Positions 56,483 to 64,000 of a DNA stretch of 64,000 nucleotides are shown piece after piece. Within the stretch, counting starts at the first letter, position 1; each line of letters begins with the position of its first letter. The stretch is from Bacteroidia bacterium (GTDB taxonomy: Bacteria > Bacteroidota > Bacteroidia > Flavobacteriales > Schleiferiaceae): assembly GCA_030424545.1 (NCBI GenBank), contig JAUHWL010000008.1, positions 62,001 through 126,000 of the forward strand. The letters run 5' to 3'. Below the pieces are notes generated by a model, which was given only the letters and a program-made list of their open reading frames with translations, made no database searches and was not told the origin of the DNA. The position numbers and the translations under genes are program-made.

Positions 56483-56509
56483 CTATAATGCAAACAAAGC
56501 AAGGCTAAA
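56483..56509. repeat. Right direct repeat of the CRISPR-Cas module
   Basis: This is the 3' end of the functional ubiA gene, repeated with 23 of 27 identical bases at 49205-49231. The interval between the copies, about 7.25 kb, contains exactly cas12a, cas4, cas1, cas2, the leader and the array. Confidence 0.8.
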
Positions 56510-57361
56510 AACACTCAACACCACAAGGGTTTTGTAAATGTTGTTTACAATGTTTACACGGTTGTCATTATCATCCCAACTTAAATAGATGTTGGTGGCC
56601 GTAATGCACATGAGGCAACTTACCAAGAATATAAATACAGGTGTGCTAAACACATTATACACCAAAAAGGCAGGAATAAAGCTTATAAAATTAAAGAGCA
56701 AAATAATGGCCTTGGTTTTTCTAATACCAAAAACAACGGGTAGGGTTGGGTAGCCAATAATTACATCGCCTTTTACGTCTTTTAAATCTTTTACCAATTC
56801 TCTGCTTAACTCTAAAAATAGCATGAATGAAACGTAGAGAATTAAATCCCAATACACATTTTTAAAGTAGAAAAGTATACCAAAAAATGGTGTTATGGCA
56901 AGAATGGCCGCGGCCAAATTACCTATAAAGGTTACTTTTTTTAGCTGATGAGAATAATACCAAATGCTTACCGCATACAAAAAATAGAAGAGTGCCGCGC
57001 GCCACGAAACCGCAAATGCCAAAACAACGGCCAACGAGTTAAACGCAAACGCCAACTGAAAAGATGTTTTGCGGCTAATTAACCGTTCAAAAATGGTTTG
57101 CTTGGGGCGGTTTATAAGGTCTTTTTCATGGTCGTAAAAACTGTTTATGATAAACCCCGCGGCAATAACCAATGCCGATGCCATAATGATGAGGTGCAGC
57201 CTATAATCTAAAACGCTTTCGCGCCAATGTTGTATGGGCCGCATAATGGTAAAAGCAGCCAAATACTGTGCTATTACCAATAAAAGTACATTGTACCAGC
57301 GCACCAAAGAAAGCAGTGCAATAAATTTTAAAAGGTAGATTTTGTGTTTGCGCGGAAGCAT
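56483..57361 (-). CDS. UbiA family prenyltransferase (geranylgeranylglycerol-phosphate geranylgeranyltransferase-like)
   Basis: This 292-residue polytopic membrane enzyme has the first Asp-rich motif NSFYDHEKDLINRP (about residues 88-101) and a second RELVKDLKDVKGD (about 186-198). It transfers a prenyl chain from a diphosphate to an acceptor. Co-location with mevalonate-pathway genes and its similarity to archaeal-type DGGGP synthase suggest a prenyl-glycerol lipid acceptor, but a quinone-type role is possible. The last 27 bases also occur at 49205-49231, on the other side of the CRISPR-Cas locus. Confidence 0.85.
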   Translation of the reverse strand: MLPRKHKIYLLKFIALLSLVRWYNVLLLVIAQYLAAFTIMRPIQHWRESVLDYRLHLIIMASALVIAAGFIINSFYDHEKDLINRPKQTIFERLISRKTSFQLAFAFNSLAVVLAFAVSWRAALFYFLYAVSIWYYSHQLKKVTFIGNLAAAILAITPFFGILFYFKNVYWDLILYVSFMLFLELSRELVKDLKDVKGDVIIGYPTLPVVFGIRKTKAIILLFNFISFIPAFLVYNVFSTPVFIFLVSCLMCITATNIYLSWDDNDNRVNIVNNIYKTLVVLSVFSLALFAL

Positions 57362-57366
57362 TTCGT

Positions 57367-58305
57367 TTAGAAACGATAAATAACTTCGGGATTATGTTTT
57401 GCTAGAACCTGACTTGCTTTTTTAAAGTCTCTGGTAAAACCAAGGATAAAACCTCCGCCTCCGCTTCCGCACAACTTTAAATAATAGGCGTTGCTATCAA
57501 TTCCTTTTTTCCAAAGTTCATGGTAGGTAGAGGGTATCATCGGTGAAAAATTTTCTAGCAATAAACCAGAAAGCTTTTTAAGATTTCTAAAAAGTGGTTT
57601 GATATCTCCTTTTAAGAAGGAAGATATACACTCGTCATTGTATTTTGTAAACTGCTCTTTCAACATTTTCCGGAAGCCTTCTTCTTTTAGCTTTTCCATA
57701 AAAATGTTTACCATGGGTTGTGTTTCGCCCGGCTGGCCAGAGTTTAAAAGAAAAATGGCTCCTGTTTTGGTGCTAAATTCTGGTAACTCAACGGTACCTA
57801 GTTCATCTTTGCTCTTGATTAAAAGCGGTAAGTTTAAGTAGCAAATGGTTGGGTCTATACCAGAACTTTTTCCGTGGAAGTAAGATTCCATTTGCGAAAA
57901 AATCTGCTTTAATTTTACCAATCCTTCTCTGCTTAAATTATCTTCAGAAGCAACCTTGTCAATAACATATCGGTCATATATGGCTGCTACCAAAGCTCCA
58001 GAACTTCCAACGCCAAAACCTTGTGGTATGCTGCTATCAAAGTACAGTCCGTTTTGGATGTCGTTTTTAAATTCATCTAAACGCAAGGGTGCCAAAATTT
58101 CGCCTGTTGCCGTTAACTGGCTGAGGTGATTGTGGTATTTAAGCAAATGTTGATTAGATGACTTGGATTTTCCTTCTAGATTAGAAGATTCTTTAAAGGC
58201 ACCTTTGTAAAAGTTATACGGGATGGAAAGCCCCATGGCGTCTTTTATAATGCCATACTCCCCGAAGAGCAATATTTTAGCGTAAAACAATGGATTTGTT
58301 TCCAT
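57367..58305 (-). CDS. GHMP kinase, probable mevalonate kinase
   Basis: This 312-residue GHMP-superfamily kinase has a start-proximal LLFGEYGII motif, the ATP-binding PQGFGVGSSGALVAAIY (about residues 92-108) and the C-terminal KLCGSGGGGFILGF. Its place directly after mvaD supports phosphorylation of mevalonate or phosphomevalonate. The ATG at 58305 shares a base with the mvaD stop (TAATG), so an upstream extension overlapping mvaD is rejected. The ubiA gene follows after five bases. Confidence 0.88.
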   Translation of the reverse strand: METNPLFYAKILLFGEYGIIKDAMGLSIPYNFYKGAFKESSNLEGKSKSSNQHLLKYHNHLSQLTATGEILAPLRLDEFKNDIQNGLYFDSSIPQGFGVGSSGALVAAIYDRYVIDKVASEDNLSREGLVKLKQIFSQMESYFHGKSSGIDPTICYLNLPLLIKSKDELGTVELPEFSTKTGAIFLLNSGQPGETQPMVNIFMEKLKEEGFRKMLKEQFTKYNDECISSFLKGDIKPLFRNLKKLSGLLLENFSPMIPSTYHELWKKGIDSNAYYLKLCGSGGGGFILGFTRDFKKASQVLAKHNPEVIYRF

Positions 58306-59327
58306 TAAAAAATTTGTTTTGGGCCTTCGCCAACTTGGTCGCAAAGATACTCACCGTTTGTACACAAGTCAACCAAGCTATTTTTTACAAATGCATCCAC
58401 TTCGCTTTTAACCTTTTGCGGAAAAAGTAAATGAACATTTGCACCAGCATCTAACGTAAAATGAACCGGAATGTTCGTTTCTTTTCTAAAGGCCCAAATA
58501 CGATTGATGATTTCTAAGGTATTTGATTTCATTAAAATAAAATAAGGGCGACTTGTCAACATCATGGCGTGCAGCGTTAATGCTTCAGATTCTACAAGCT
58601 CGCCAAATTTCATGAGGTCACCATTTTTTAAATATGTGATTAGCTCAGAAAGATTAGTATGTGCTTGCGCAAATCTATTTTTTGCAAACGGATGATTGTT
58701 CATTAGGCCATGCCCTGCAGTGCTAGAAACGGTTTTTTCGCCTTTATCAACCAACAATATGTAGTCTTGATAATTTTTAAACACATCATGTACATCTGTA
58801 TAGGGCGAGGCAAACTCATTGCTTGAGCCTGGGATTTGTGCATGTTCTCCCCAGCTAGCCAAAGGCGCATAAATAGAGCGACTGGCGCTACCGCTGCCCA
58901 AACGTGCAAGTATAGACGCTTCTTGTTCAAAATTGGAAATGGGCAGACCTAAACTTTTTGCCATGCCAAGCGCACACAATGCAAGTGCGCTCATGCCCGA
59001 TGCGCTGCTGGCTATACCACTACTGTGTGGAAATGTGTTGTGCGTTTCTATTTTATAGTTGTAATCGCTAAAAAAGGGCAATGCTTTTGCATTCCGTTGA
59101 AAAAACTGATTGATTTTTGGTTTAAAGCTAGGAGATTCTGTCCCGTCTAAAAAGACAGAAATATTGCCCCCTACGCCCTGCGCTTTTTCCCAACTTAAAT
59201 AGGTTTGGGTAACACAAGTTTTTAGCGTAAAACTTAGGCTAGGATTAGCCGGTAGTTGATTGTTATACTTACCCCAGTATTTTACTAAAGCAATGTTACT
59301 GGGGCTTTCCCATCCAACTTTATTCAT
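58305..59327 (-). CDS. mvaD: Diphosphomevalonate decarboxylase
   Basis: This 340-residue enzyme makes isopentenyl diphosphate from mevalonate diphosphate. It has the conserved start WESPSNIALVKYWGKYNNQLPANPSLSFTL and the PHSSGIASSASGMSALALCAL ATP-binding region. The later DAGANVHLLFP holds the expected catalytic Asp. Length is typical. It forms an operon with the downstream kinase and prenyltransferase genes. Its ATG directly abuts the fabD stop. Confidence 0.95.
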   Translation of the reverse strand: MNKVGWESPSNIALVKYWGKYNNQLPANPSLSFTLKTCVTQTYLSWEKAQGVGGNISVFLDGTESPSFKPKINQFFQRNAKALPFFSDYNYKIETHNTFPHSSGIASSASGMSALALCALGMAKSLGLPISNFEQEASILARLGSGSASRSIYAPLASWGEHAQIPGSSNEFASPYTDVHDVFKNYQDYILLVDKGEKTVSSTAGHGLMNNHPFAKNRFAQAHTNLSELITYLKNGDLMKFGELVESEALTLHAMMLTSRPYFILMKSNTLEIINRIWAFRKETNIPVHFTLDAGANVHLLFPQKVKSEVDAFVKNSLVDLCTNGEYLCDQVGEGPKQIF

Positions 59328-60203
59328 TTATACAGAAGTTGCAACTACGTTTCGGTCAATTTTTTTAACCAAACCTTGCAGTACACTACCCGGACCAACT
59401 TCATAAAATTCTGTAGCGCCATCGGCAATCATGTTTTGCACACTTTGCGTCCACTTAACCGGACCAGTTAATTGTTGAATTAGATTTTTCTTAATAACAG
59501 CGGGGTTTCTTTCGGCTGTTGCAGTTACGTTTTGGTAGATAGGGCAAATAGGGACTTTAAAGTCTGTGTTTTCTATGGCTGTACGCAATTTTTCGCGTGC
59601 CATCTCCATTAAGGGGCTGTGAAACGCTCCGCCAACGGGCAACAATATGGCGCGTTTTGCACCAGCAGCTCTAGCTTTTGCCATGGCATGTTCTACGGGA
59701 GTCCAGCTTCCTGAGATTACAATTTGGCCAGGGCAGTTATAGTTTGCCGCAACAACAACACCGTCTGTGTCAAAACAAATTTCTTCAACCACCCTATCTT
59801 CTAAACCAAGAATGGCAGCCATGGTACCAGGTTTGTTTTCGCAGGCAACCTGCATGCCTTTTGCACGTTCAGAGACTAATTTTAATCCATCAAAATAAGA
59901 AATGGCTTTGGCGGCTACTAGCGCAGAAAACTCTCCTAGAGAGTGCCCAGCAACCATATCAGGTTGAAATGAGCTTTTCATCAATTTGGCCTTAATAACC
60001 GAATGAATAAAAATAGCAGGTTGAGTTACCTTGGTTTGTTTTAAATCTTCGGCAGAACCAGAAAACATGGTGTCTGTGATTTTAAAATTTAATACGTGGT
60101 TTGCTTCTTCAAACCATTCGCGAGATTCAGAATGATTATCGTATAAATCTTTGCCCATTCCTTCAAACTGAGCACCTTGTCCTGGAAAAATGTATGCTTT
60201 CAT
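59328..60203 (-). CDS. fabD: Malonyl CoA-acyl carrier protein transacylase
   Basis: This 291-residue enzyme loads malonyl groups onto ACP for fatty acid synthesis. The FPGQGAQFEGMG oxyanion motif is at residues 6-17, the nucleophile is S88 in GHSLGE, and the catalytic histidine is H195 in GGAFHSPLM. An Arg in SERAKGMQ (about R113) fits the malonate carboxyl-binding position. It lies at the head of the mvaD-kinase-ubiA operon, about 10 bp after the PTPS gene. Confidence 0.96.
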   Translation of the reverse strand: MKAYIFPGQGAQFEGMGKDLYDNHSESREWFEEANHVLNFKITDTMFSGSAEDLKQTKVTQPAIFIHSVIKAKLMKSSFQPDMVAGHSLGEFSALVAAKAISYFDGLKLVSERAKGMQVACENKPGTMAAILGLEDRVVEEICFDTDGVVVAANYNCPGQIVISGSWTPVEHAMAKARAAGAKRAILLPVGGAFHSPLMEMAREKLRTAIENTDFKVPICPIYQNVTATAERNPAVIKKNLIQQLTGPVKWTQSVQNMIADGATEFYEVGPGSVLQGLVKKIDRNVVATSV

Positions 60204-60213
60204 ATAAGTTCTT

Positions 60214-60624
60214 TTAACCGTAATATTCTATAATGTTATTGTCTGTTTCTGCTAATCTTACACAGTGTAAAATTGCGTTTTTCGATTTTATGATGGGGGC
60301 TAAAATATCCCAAATGGCCACCGCTAAATTCTCTGACGAAGTTAGTTTACCAGCCATAAAATCTACGTCTAAATTTAGGTTTTTATGATCTATTTTATCA
60401 ATAATATTTGCTTTTAAAATCTTTTTCAATTCAAAAAGATTCATCACAAAACCAGTTTCCGGATCAATCTCGCCTTTTACAGTAACCAATAGGTCGAAGT
60501 TATGGCCATGGTAGTTGGGGTTGCTGCATTTGCCAAAGATTTTAACGTTGGTTTCGGCATCCCATTTCTCGTTCCATAATTTATGGGCGGCACAAAATTT
60601 TTCTCTGCGTTGGATGTAAATCAT
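60214..60624 (-). CDS. 6-pyruvoyl-tetrahydropterin synthase/QueD family protein
   Basis: This 136-residue enzyme has zinc ligands H15 (CAAHKL) and H39 and H41 (YHGHNF). The catalytic Cys is C33 in GKCSNPNYHGHNF, a spacing closer to classical PTPS than to short QueD. The family converts dihydroneopterin triphosphate to pyruvoyl- or carboxy-tetrahydropterin for biopterin or queuosine. Which of the two is made is not decided by this sequence. A promoter-like box lies 20-27 bases upstream. Confidence 0.88.
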   Translation of the reverse strand: MIYIQRREKFCAAHKLWNEKWDAETNVKIFGKCSNPNYHGHNFDLLVTVKGEIDPETGFVMNLFELKKILKANIIDKIDHKNLNLDVDFMAGKLTSSENLAVAIWDILAPIIKSKNAILHCVRLAETDNNIIEYYG

Positions 60625-60643
60625 ACCCTAGATTTTAGGGGCG

Positions 60644-60651
60644 CAAAAGTA
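60644..60651 (-). promoter_or_regulatory. Probable -7 box of the PTPS-fabD-mvaD operon
   Basis: The minus strand reads TACTTTTG followed by CGCC, a match to TAnnTTTG, 20 bases before the ATG at 60624. It would drive PTPS, fabD, mvaD, the kinase and ubiA, which are tightly spaced. Confidence 0.5.
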
Positions 60652-60773
60652 AGGGTTTGCCGAAACTTTTTTAAAATACCGTTTTGAATGATTTTTGAGT
60701 GGTGCATTCTTTTGCAGGTTCATCTTACCCATTAGTTTTTTGCGTAGAATTCTTCATAAAAAACTAGCATAGA

Positions 60774-62090
60774 TTATTTTTCCGTTGTTTTAAAATCGAT
60801 TAAATAAGCCTTTAACGGCATGTTTTTTACATTTCTAAACCGCCAGTCAACCAATAGTTGGTATTGCTTGTTTGGCGCTAAATCTTCAATTTCTATCGTA
60901 AGCAATTTTCCAGATTCAGAAAAGCCAACAACATTTTTTATGCGCATGGCGGCTTCTTCGCCCAACGGGCCGTAATCGAAATTTGTGAAATCCTGATTCA
61001 TGGGTTCAGAAAATTCTAGCGTGATTTGGCGGGTGGTTACGGGTACATTTTGGCTGAAATTTTCGAACTGTTTTATGCCGATTACCGTTGGTCTTTTGGC
61101 TTCAAAATCTTGATAAAGTTCTTCTAGGGGAGCAGAGAAAAAACCGGTACTGTTTACAAAATTTTCAATTTCTGTTTCGTTGGTATAATCCAATTCAATT
61201 AGCTTTTTAATTGCTGCATTTTTGTCGGTGGCTTGCTCAAAATAACGTTCGCTGAGCTCATAGCCAATGTAATAGCCCAAATCGCGAACGCCAAAATTAT
61301 TGGGTGCATCGCCCCACAACCATTGGTAAAAGTTAATGCCATAAAACATTTCACGTTCAAAAGTTTTGCGCACTTCATCGTTTTGTTTTCCGTAGGCAAT
61401 GGCCGGAGTTACCGAAGCAACACCCATGGCTTTTACTGAAATAAACTCGGCAATGCCTTCTCTAATTACGTACGATAGCAAATTGTCTGCCGCTGGATTT
61501 TGTTGTGTGTGCACGTATTCGTGCACATTTAGCAGTACTAAATTATTAATCGGGTTGCTGTCAAAATAGATTCTCCGGTTTACGCCAATTTCTCCAGGAA
61601 ACTCATCCGAAGGTGTGTTTTGGTCGGTCATGGCAAGTTCGCTGCCTATGAGCACCAAACTGTCTAGCGTTGTACCGTTGCTTCGCAAAGCACCAATGGT
61701 AAAGTACATTTTTGCGGGCTTTAAATGGGGGTAAATGGCACGTAATTTCTCGATGCCTTCTTGCAGATCTGTGCTAAAATCATTAGCTTTTAAAGTGTTT
61801 TCTCTTACAGCATTCCAGAATTTTGGGTAATTGTTTATGGCCGAAATATAATCTTGGGGCGTATAGTTTTTTGCTTGAATCATGGCGTGTAAACCTGCAG
61901 TTCCTTTTTTATAATACAAGCTGTCTAGCAATTTATATTGCAAAGCAGAATCTTCGGTTGACACTATTTTATCGTACGCCACCCAAAAATTTTCTATATC
62001 TGTAGTTACAATGTTATGCTGTTTTGGGCTTTGGTTTACGCAACAGGTAAACAGCGTAATAAGCGATAAGGATAGCACGGTTTTAATCAT
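60774..62090 (-). CDS. Lipoprotein with zinc metallopeptidase (HExxH) motif
   Basis: This 438-residue protein has a lipoprotein-type signal (MIKTVLSLSLITLFTCC). The start is the ATG at 62090; the longer frame adds 13 unrelated residues. A gluzincin-like centre is visible: H190-E191-Y-V-H194 (NVHEYVHTQQ) with E215 in REGIAEF as the probable third ligand. A C-terminal Ig-like region (TRQITLEFSEPMNQDF ... LAPNKQYQLLVDWRFRN) follows. It resembles DUF2268-type putative peptidases. The substrate is unknown. Confidence 0.82.
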   Translation of the reverse strand: MIKTVLSLSLITLFTCCVNQSPKQHNIVTTDIENFWVAYDKIVSTEDSALQYKLLDSLYYKKGTAGLHAMIQAKNYTPQDYISAINNYPKFWNAVRENTLKANDFSTDLQEGIEKLRAIYPHLKPAKMYFTIGALRSNGTTLDSLVLIGSELAMTDQNTPSDEFPGEIGVNRRIYFDSNPINNLVLLNVHEYVHTQQNPAADNLLSYVIREGIAEFISVKAMGVASVTPAIAYGKQNDEVRKTFEREMFYGINFYQWLWGDAPNNFGVRDLGYYIGYELSERYFEQATDKNAAIKKLIELDYTNETEIENFVNSTGFFSAPLEELYQDFEAKRPTVIGIKQFENFSQNVPVTTRQITLEFSEPMNQDFTNFDYGPLGEEAAMRIKNVVGFSESGKLLTIEIEDLAPNKQYQLLVDWRFRNVKNMPLKAYLIDFKTTEK

Positions 62091-62316
62091 TTTGTTTTGG
62101 TTTTTGTGTGGTGGTAAATTGCGTTGCATAAAAATTATTGTGCCGCAGGTTTTCGTAAAAATAAGATTTAGGGTTTAGCTTTTTTACAATGATTTACGGA
62201 ATTGAGAATCAATCATGCTAAAGCAGCTCAGAGAATCATTTACAGGACTTTGTATTATCCTTTTCATCTGCTCTTTTTAGAATGCTAAACGAGGCCCAAA
62301 AACTTTCTTCAAAACG

Positions 62317-62324
62317 TACATTTG
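62317..62324 (+). promoter_or_regulatory. Probable -7 box upstream of the hldD-like gene
   Basis: TACATTTG fits TAnnTTTG and lies 15 bases before the ATG at 62340. No clear -33 element is seen. Confidence 0.4.
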
Positions 62325-62339
62325 CAAAAATTTTAGCAC

Positions 62340-63305
62340 ATGATTGTAGTTACGGGCGCGGCTGGTTTTATACCCAGTTGTTTGGTTGAAAAACTAAACC
62401 AAGCGGGACACACAGACCTTATTTTAGTTGATGATTTTAGCAAAACCGAAAAAGCTAAAAATTGGAAGAACAAGCGTTTTGCACATAAAATAGAGCGCAG
62501 CGTTTTTATCGATTGGTTTGAGCAAAATGCAGCTGAAGTAGATTTTGTTTATCACCTAGGCGCCCGCACAGATACGGCCGAGTTTGATTACGCCTTGCTT
62601 GATGAACTCAACATTGAATACTCAAAATCTATCTGGAAAATTTGTACCGGAAATAATATTCCGCTGGTGTATGCCAGTAGTGCTGCAACGTACGGGCTGG
62701 GCGAATTTGGTTACAAAGATGATGATGCACTGGCTGATAAGTTGGTTCCGTTAAATCCGTACGGAGAAAGCAAAAATGATTTTGACAAATGGGTGATGCA
62801 ACAAACCGAACAGCCCAAAAGCTGGAAAGGTGTAAAATTCTTTAACGTTTTTGGCCCTAATGAATACCATAAAGGGCGAATGGCCAGCGTTGTTTTTCAC
62901 ACGTTTAACCAAGTGCAAAAAACAAATGCGATGAAATTATTTCGCAGCCACAACCCTGAGTATAATGATGGCGAGCAGCTGCGCGATTTTGTGTATGTAA
63001 AAGATGCTGTAGATGTGCTTTACTTTTTCTACGAAAACAGAAATCAGAACGGCTTGTATAATTTAGGAACGGGGCAAGCACGCAGTTTTGCCGATTTGGC
63101 CAAAGCCACTTTTGCGGCTATGGATTTAGCGCCTAACATATCGTTTATAGATACGCCTGCCGACATCCGCGATAAATACCAATATTTTACAGAAGCCGAC
63201 ATGAGCAAGTTGCGCGCGTTGGGCTATACAAAAGAATTTTATTCGCTAGAAAATGCCATTGCCGATTATGTAAAAAACTATTTGGCTAAAGGTGCAATTT
63301 ACTAG
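62340..63305 (+). CDS. hldD: ADP-L-glycero-D-manno-heptose 6-epimerase-like protein
   Basis: This 321-residue extended short-chain dehydrogenase has the dinucleotide-binding start IVVTGAAGFIPSCLVEKLN, HLGARTDTAEFD, the catalytic YGESK (NPYGESKNDFDKWV) and KFFNVFGPNEYHKGRMASVV. The last segment is typical of HldD (RfaD). It epimerises ADP-heptose for lipopolysaccharide core. The glycine-rich loop has FIPS where FIGS is usual, a change also seen in HldD homologues. It stands alone, followed by a repeat tract and terminator. Confidence 0.9.
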   Translation: MIVVTGAAGFIPSCLVEKLNQAGHTDLILVDDFSKTEKAKNWKNKRFAHKIERSVFIDWFEQNAAEVDFVYHLGARTDTAEFDYALLDELNIEYSKSIWKICTGNNIPLVYASSAATYGLGEFGYKDDDALADKLVPLNPYGESKNDFDKWVMQQTEQPKSWKGVKFFNVFGPNEYHKGRMASVVFHTFNQVQKTNAMKLFRSHNPEYNDGEQLRDFVYVKDAVDVLYFFYENRNQNGLYNLGTGQARSFADLAKATFAAMDLAPNISFIDTPADIRDKYQYFTEADMSKLRALGYTKEFYSLENAIADYVKNYLAKGAIY

Positions 63306-63320
63306 ACGAAGAGGTTTAAT

Positions 63321-63418
63321 GTTCAAGGTTCAAGGTTCAAGGTTCAAGGTTGAAAGTTGAAAGTTGAAAGTTGAAAGTTGAAAGTTGAAAGTTGAAAGTT
63401 CAAGGTTGAATGTTTAAA
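63321..63418. repeat. Fourteen-unit heptamer repeat tract
   Basis: Fourteen consecutive 7-base units without a break: four GTTCAAG, seven GTTGAAA, one GTTCAAG, then GTTGAAT and GTTTAAA. The tract begins 15 bp after the hldD-like stop. The same unit family occurs in opposite orientation at 24452-24486. Confidence 0.92.
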
Positions 63419-63421
63419 GTT

Positions 63422-63462
63422 AACCCTGAAGAGGTTTGAAACCTTGTTAGGGTTGTTTTTTT
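63422..63462 (+). terminator. Probable terminator of the hldD-like gene
   Basis: The outer stem AACCCT/AGGGTT (63422-63427 and 63449-63454) encloses an inner AGGTT-TGA-AACCT hairpin and is followed by G and seven T. It directly follows the heptamer tract. Confidence 0.75.
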
Positions 63463-63473
63463 ATTGAATGGAA

Positions 63474-63504
63474 AAAAAGAAGGCGCAACTGATCAGTTGC
63501 GCCT
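63474..63504 (-). terminator. Palindromic terminator of the small lipoprotein gene
   Basis: A perfect 24-base palindrome (63481-63504; half-site AGGCGCAACTGA) is followed on the minus strand by a T-rich run. It begins 28 bases after the stop of the convergent gene. It may act weakly on the plus strand as well. Confidence 0.82.
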
Positions 63505-63531
63505 TTGCTGTTTTATAAGGTGTGTAATGGG

Positions 63532-63939
63532 TTATTTAGAACCTATTTTTTTAACCGTATACGTTTTTTTATCGCCATCTTTTTCTGTTCTGTAAACAAT
63601 AACAGCACTTGTGGCAAGTACGTTATCTTTTCCTGCAGGTTTAGCAGCAACAACGGTAAATGCATCGCGCCCTTTAACATCTAAAATGGTTTGTTTTGCT
63701 TCGGCATCCATCACCTGAAAAGGAGAAGATTCTTCACTGCCTTTTTCTATATTAATTAATTTCACTTCAACTATTTCTACGTAGTCGCCAGCTTTTTTCT
63801 CAAAGCTAAATACATATTGGTCGCGCTCTGATGTTGAGTTTGTGCCCGCTATTTGAGAATATTGAGAGCCTGTGTTTTTTAATCCGCCACAAGCCATTAA
63901 AAATGCTGTAAAAGAAAGTAGTATAAAACGTTTCATCAT
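63532..63939 (-). CDS. Small lipoprotein, function unknown
   Basis: This 135-residue protein has a lipoprotein signal (MKRFILLSFTAFLMACGG, with the lipidated Cys at about residue 17). A single beta-rich domain follows (QYVFSFEKKAGDYVEIVEVKLINIEKGSEE ... KKTYTVKKIGSK). I do not recognise a family. Either of two adjacent ATG codons (63939 or 63936) may be the start. A palindromic terminator follows it. Confidence 0.75.
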   Translation of the reverse strand: MMKRFILLSFTAFLMACGGLKNTGSQYSQIAGTNSTSERDQYVFSFEKKAGDYVEIVEVKLINIEKGSEESSPFQVMDAEAKQTILDVKGRDAFTVVAAKPAGKDNVLATSAVIVYRTEKDGDKKTYTVKKIGSK

Positions 63940-64000
63940 GTGTCTATTTTAGAGTTCAAACGTACGAGTGATTAATGACTTGTGCAAGAGGCTTTTTACG

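Noticed and set aside
49205-56509. Transposon or insertion sequence carrying the cas genes
   Set aside because: No transposase, tyrosine or serine recombinase, or terminal inverted repeats were found inside or beside the module; only the direct repeats from ubiA are visible.

Overview
The window is A+T-rich bacterial chromosome from a member of the Bacteroidota, most likely a Flavobacteriales-type marine or freshwater bacterium. The evidence is a SprA-type type IX secretion translocon, three proteins with type IX sorting or gliding-associated C-terminal domains, a TonB-dependent receptor, TonB paralogues, promoters with a TAnnTTTG -7 box, frequent TTG starts, and an F1 beta/epsilon gene pair standing apart from the other ATP synthase genes. 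No rRNA or tRNA gene and no transposase was found.

Layout. 1-8.7 kb: the end of sprA, gcvH, a VanZ-like gene and two TonB-like genes. 8.7-13.9 kb: cysQ, then a cytochrome oxidase assembly and subunit operon (ctaB, two subunit III genes, subunit IV, SCO, DUF420, a small Cys protein). 13.9-17.4 kb: TolC and its periplasmic adaptor, then tsaB. 17.4-18.7 kb: a gene-poor accessory patch with a DUF6090-like gene. 18.7-25.5 kb: waaA, an outer membrane protein and a nucleotide-sugar cluster (DegT aminotransferase, Ugd, UDP-xylose synthase, GalE) whose spacers hold G/C-rich dyad and heptamer repeats. 25.7-31.1 kb: a SIMPL protein, an ECF sigma/anti-sigma pair, a divergent lipoprotein and secreted proteins. 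31.3-35.1 kb: rfbB, rsgA, an e(P4)-type phosphatase, dtd and a MazG-like gene. 35.1-44.8 kb: mostly minus-strand accessory genes, including type IX cargo, two overlapping FAD oxidoreductases and a TonB-dependent receptor. 44.9-49.2 kb: atpC, atpD, a membrane protein, ribF and a leucine-rich repeat protein. 49.2-56.5 kb: a complete type V-A CRISPR-Cas system (cas12a, cas4, cas1, cas2, leader, 20 repeats and 19 spacers). 56.5-64 kb: a UbiA prenyltransferase, mevalonate kinase, mvaD, fabD, a PTPS-family gene, a zinc-metallopeptidase-like lipoprotein, an hldD-like epimerase and a small lipoprotein.

The most notable observation is that the CRISPR-Cas12a locus behaves as a discrete insertion of about 7.25 kb. 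It is bounded by a 27-bp imperfect direct repeat. One copy is the real 3' end of the minus-strand ubiA gene. The other lies on the far side of cas12a, overlaps the stop codon of the leucine-rich repeat gene, and encodes the same last eight residues (FSLALFAL) and stop with only synonymous differences. This suggests that the two genes were once convergent neighbours and that the defence module entered at the ubiA 3' end. Further signals are four intergenic tracts with strict 7-bp periodicity, one of which contains the only usual start codon of galE, and an eight-G run upstream of the probable crRNA promoter.
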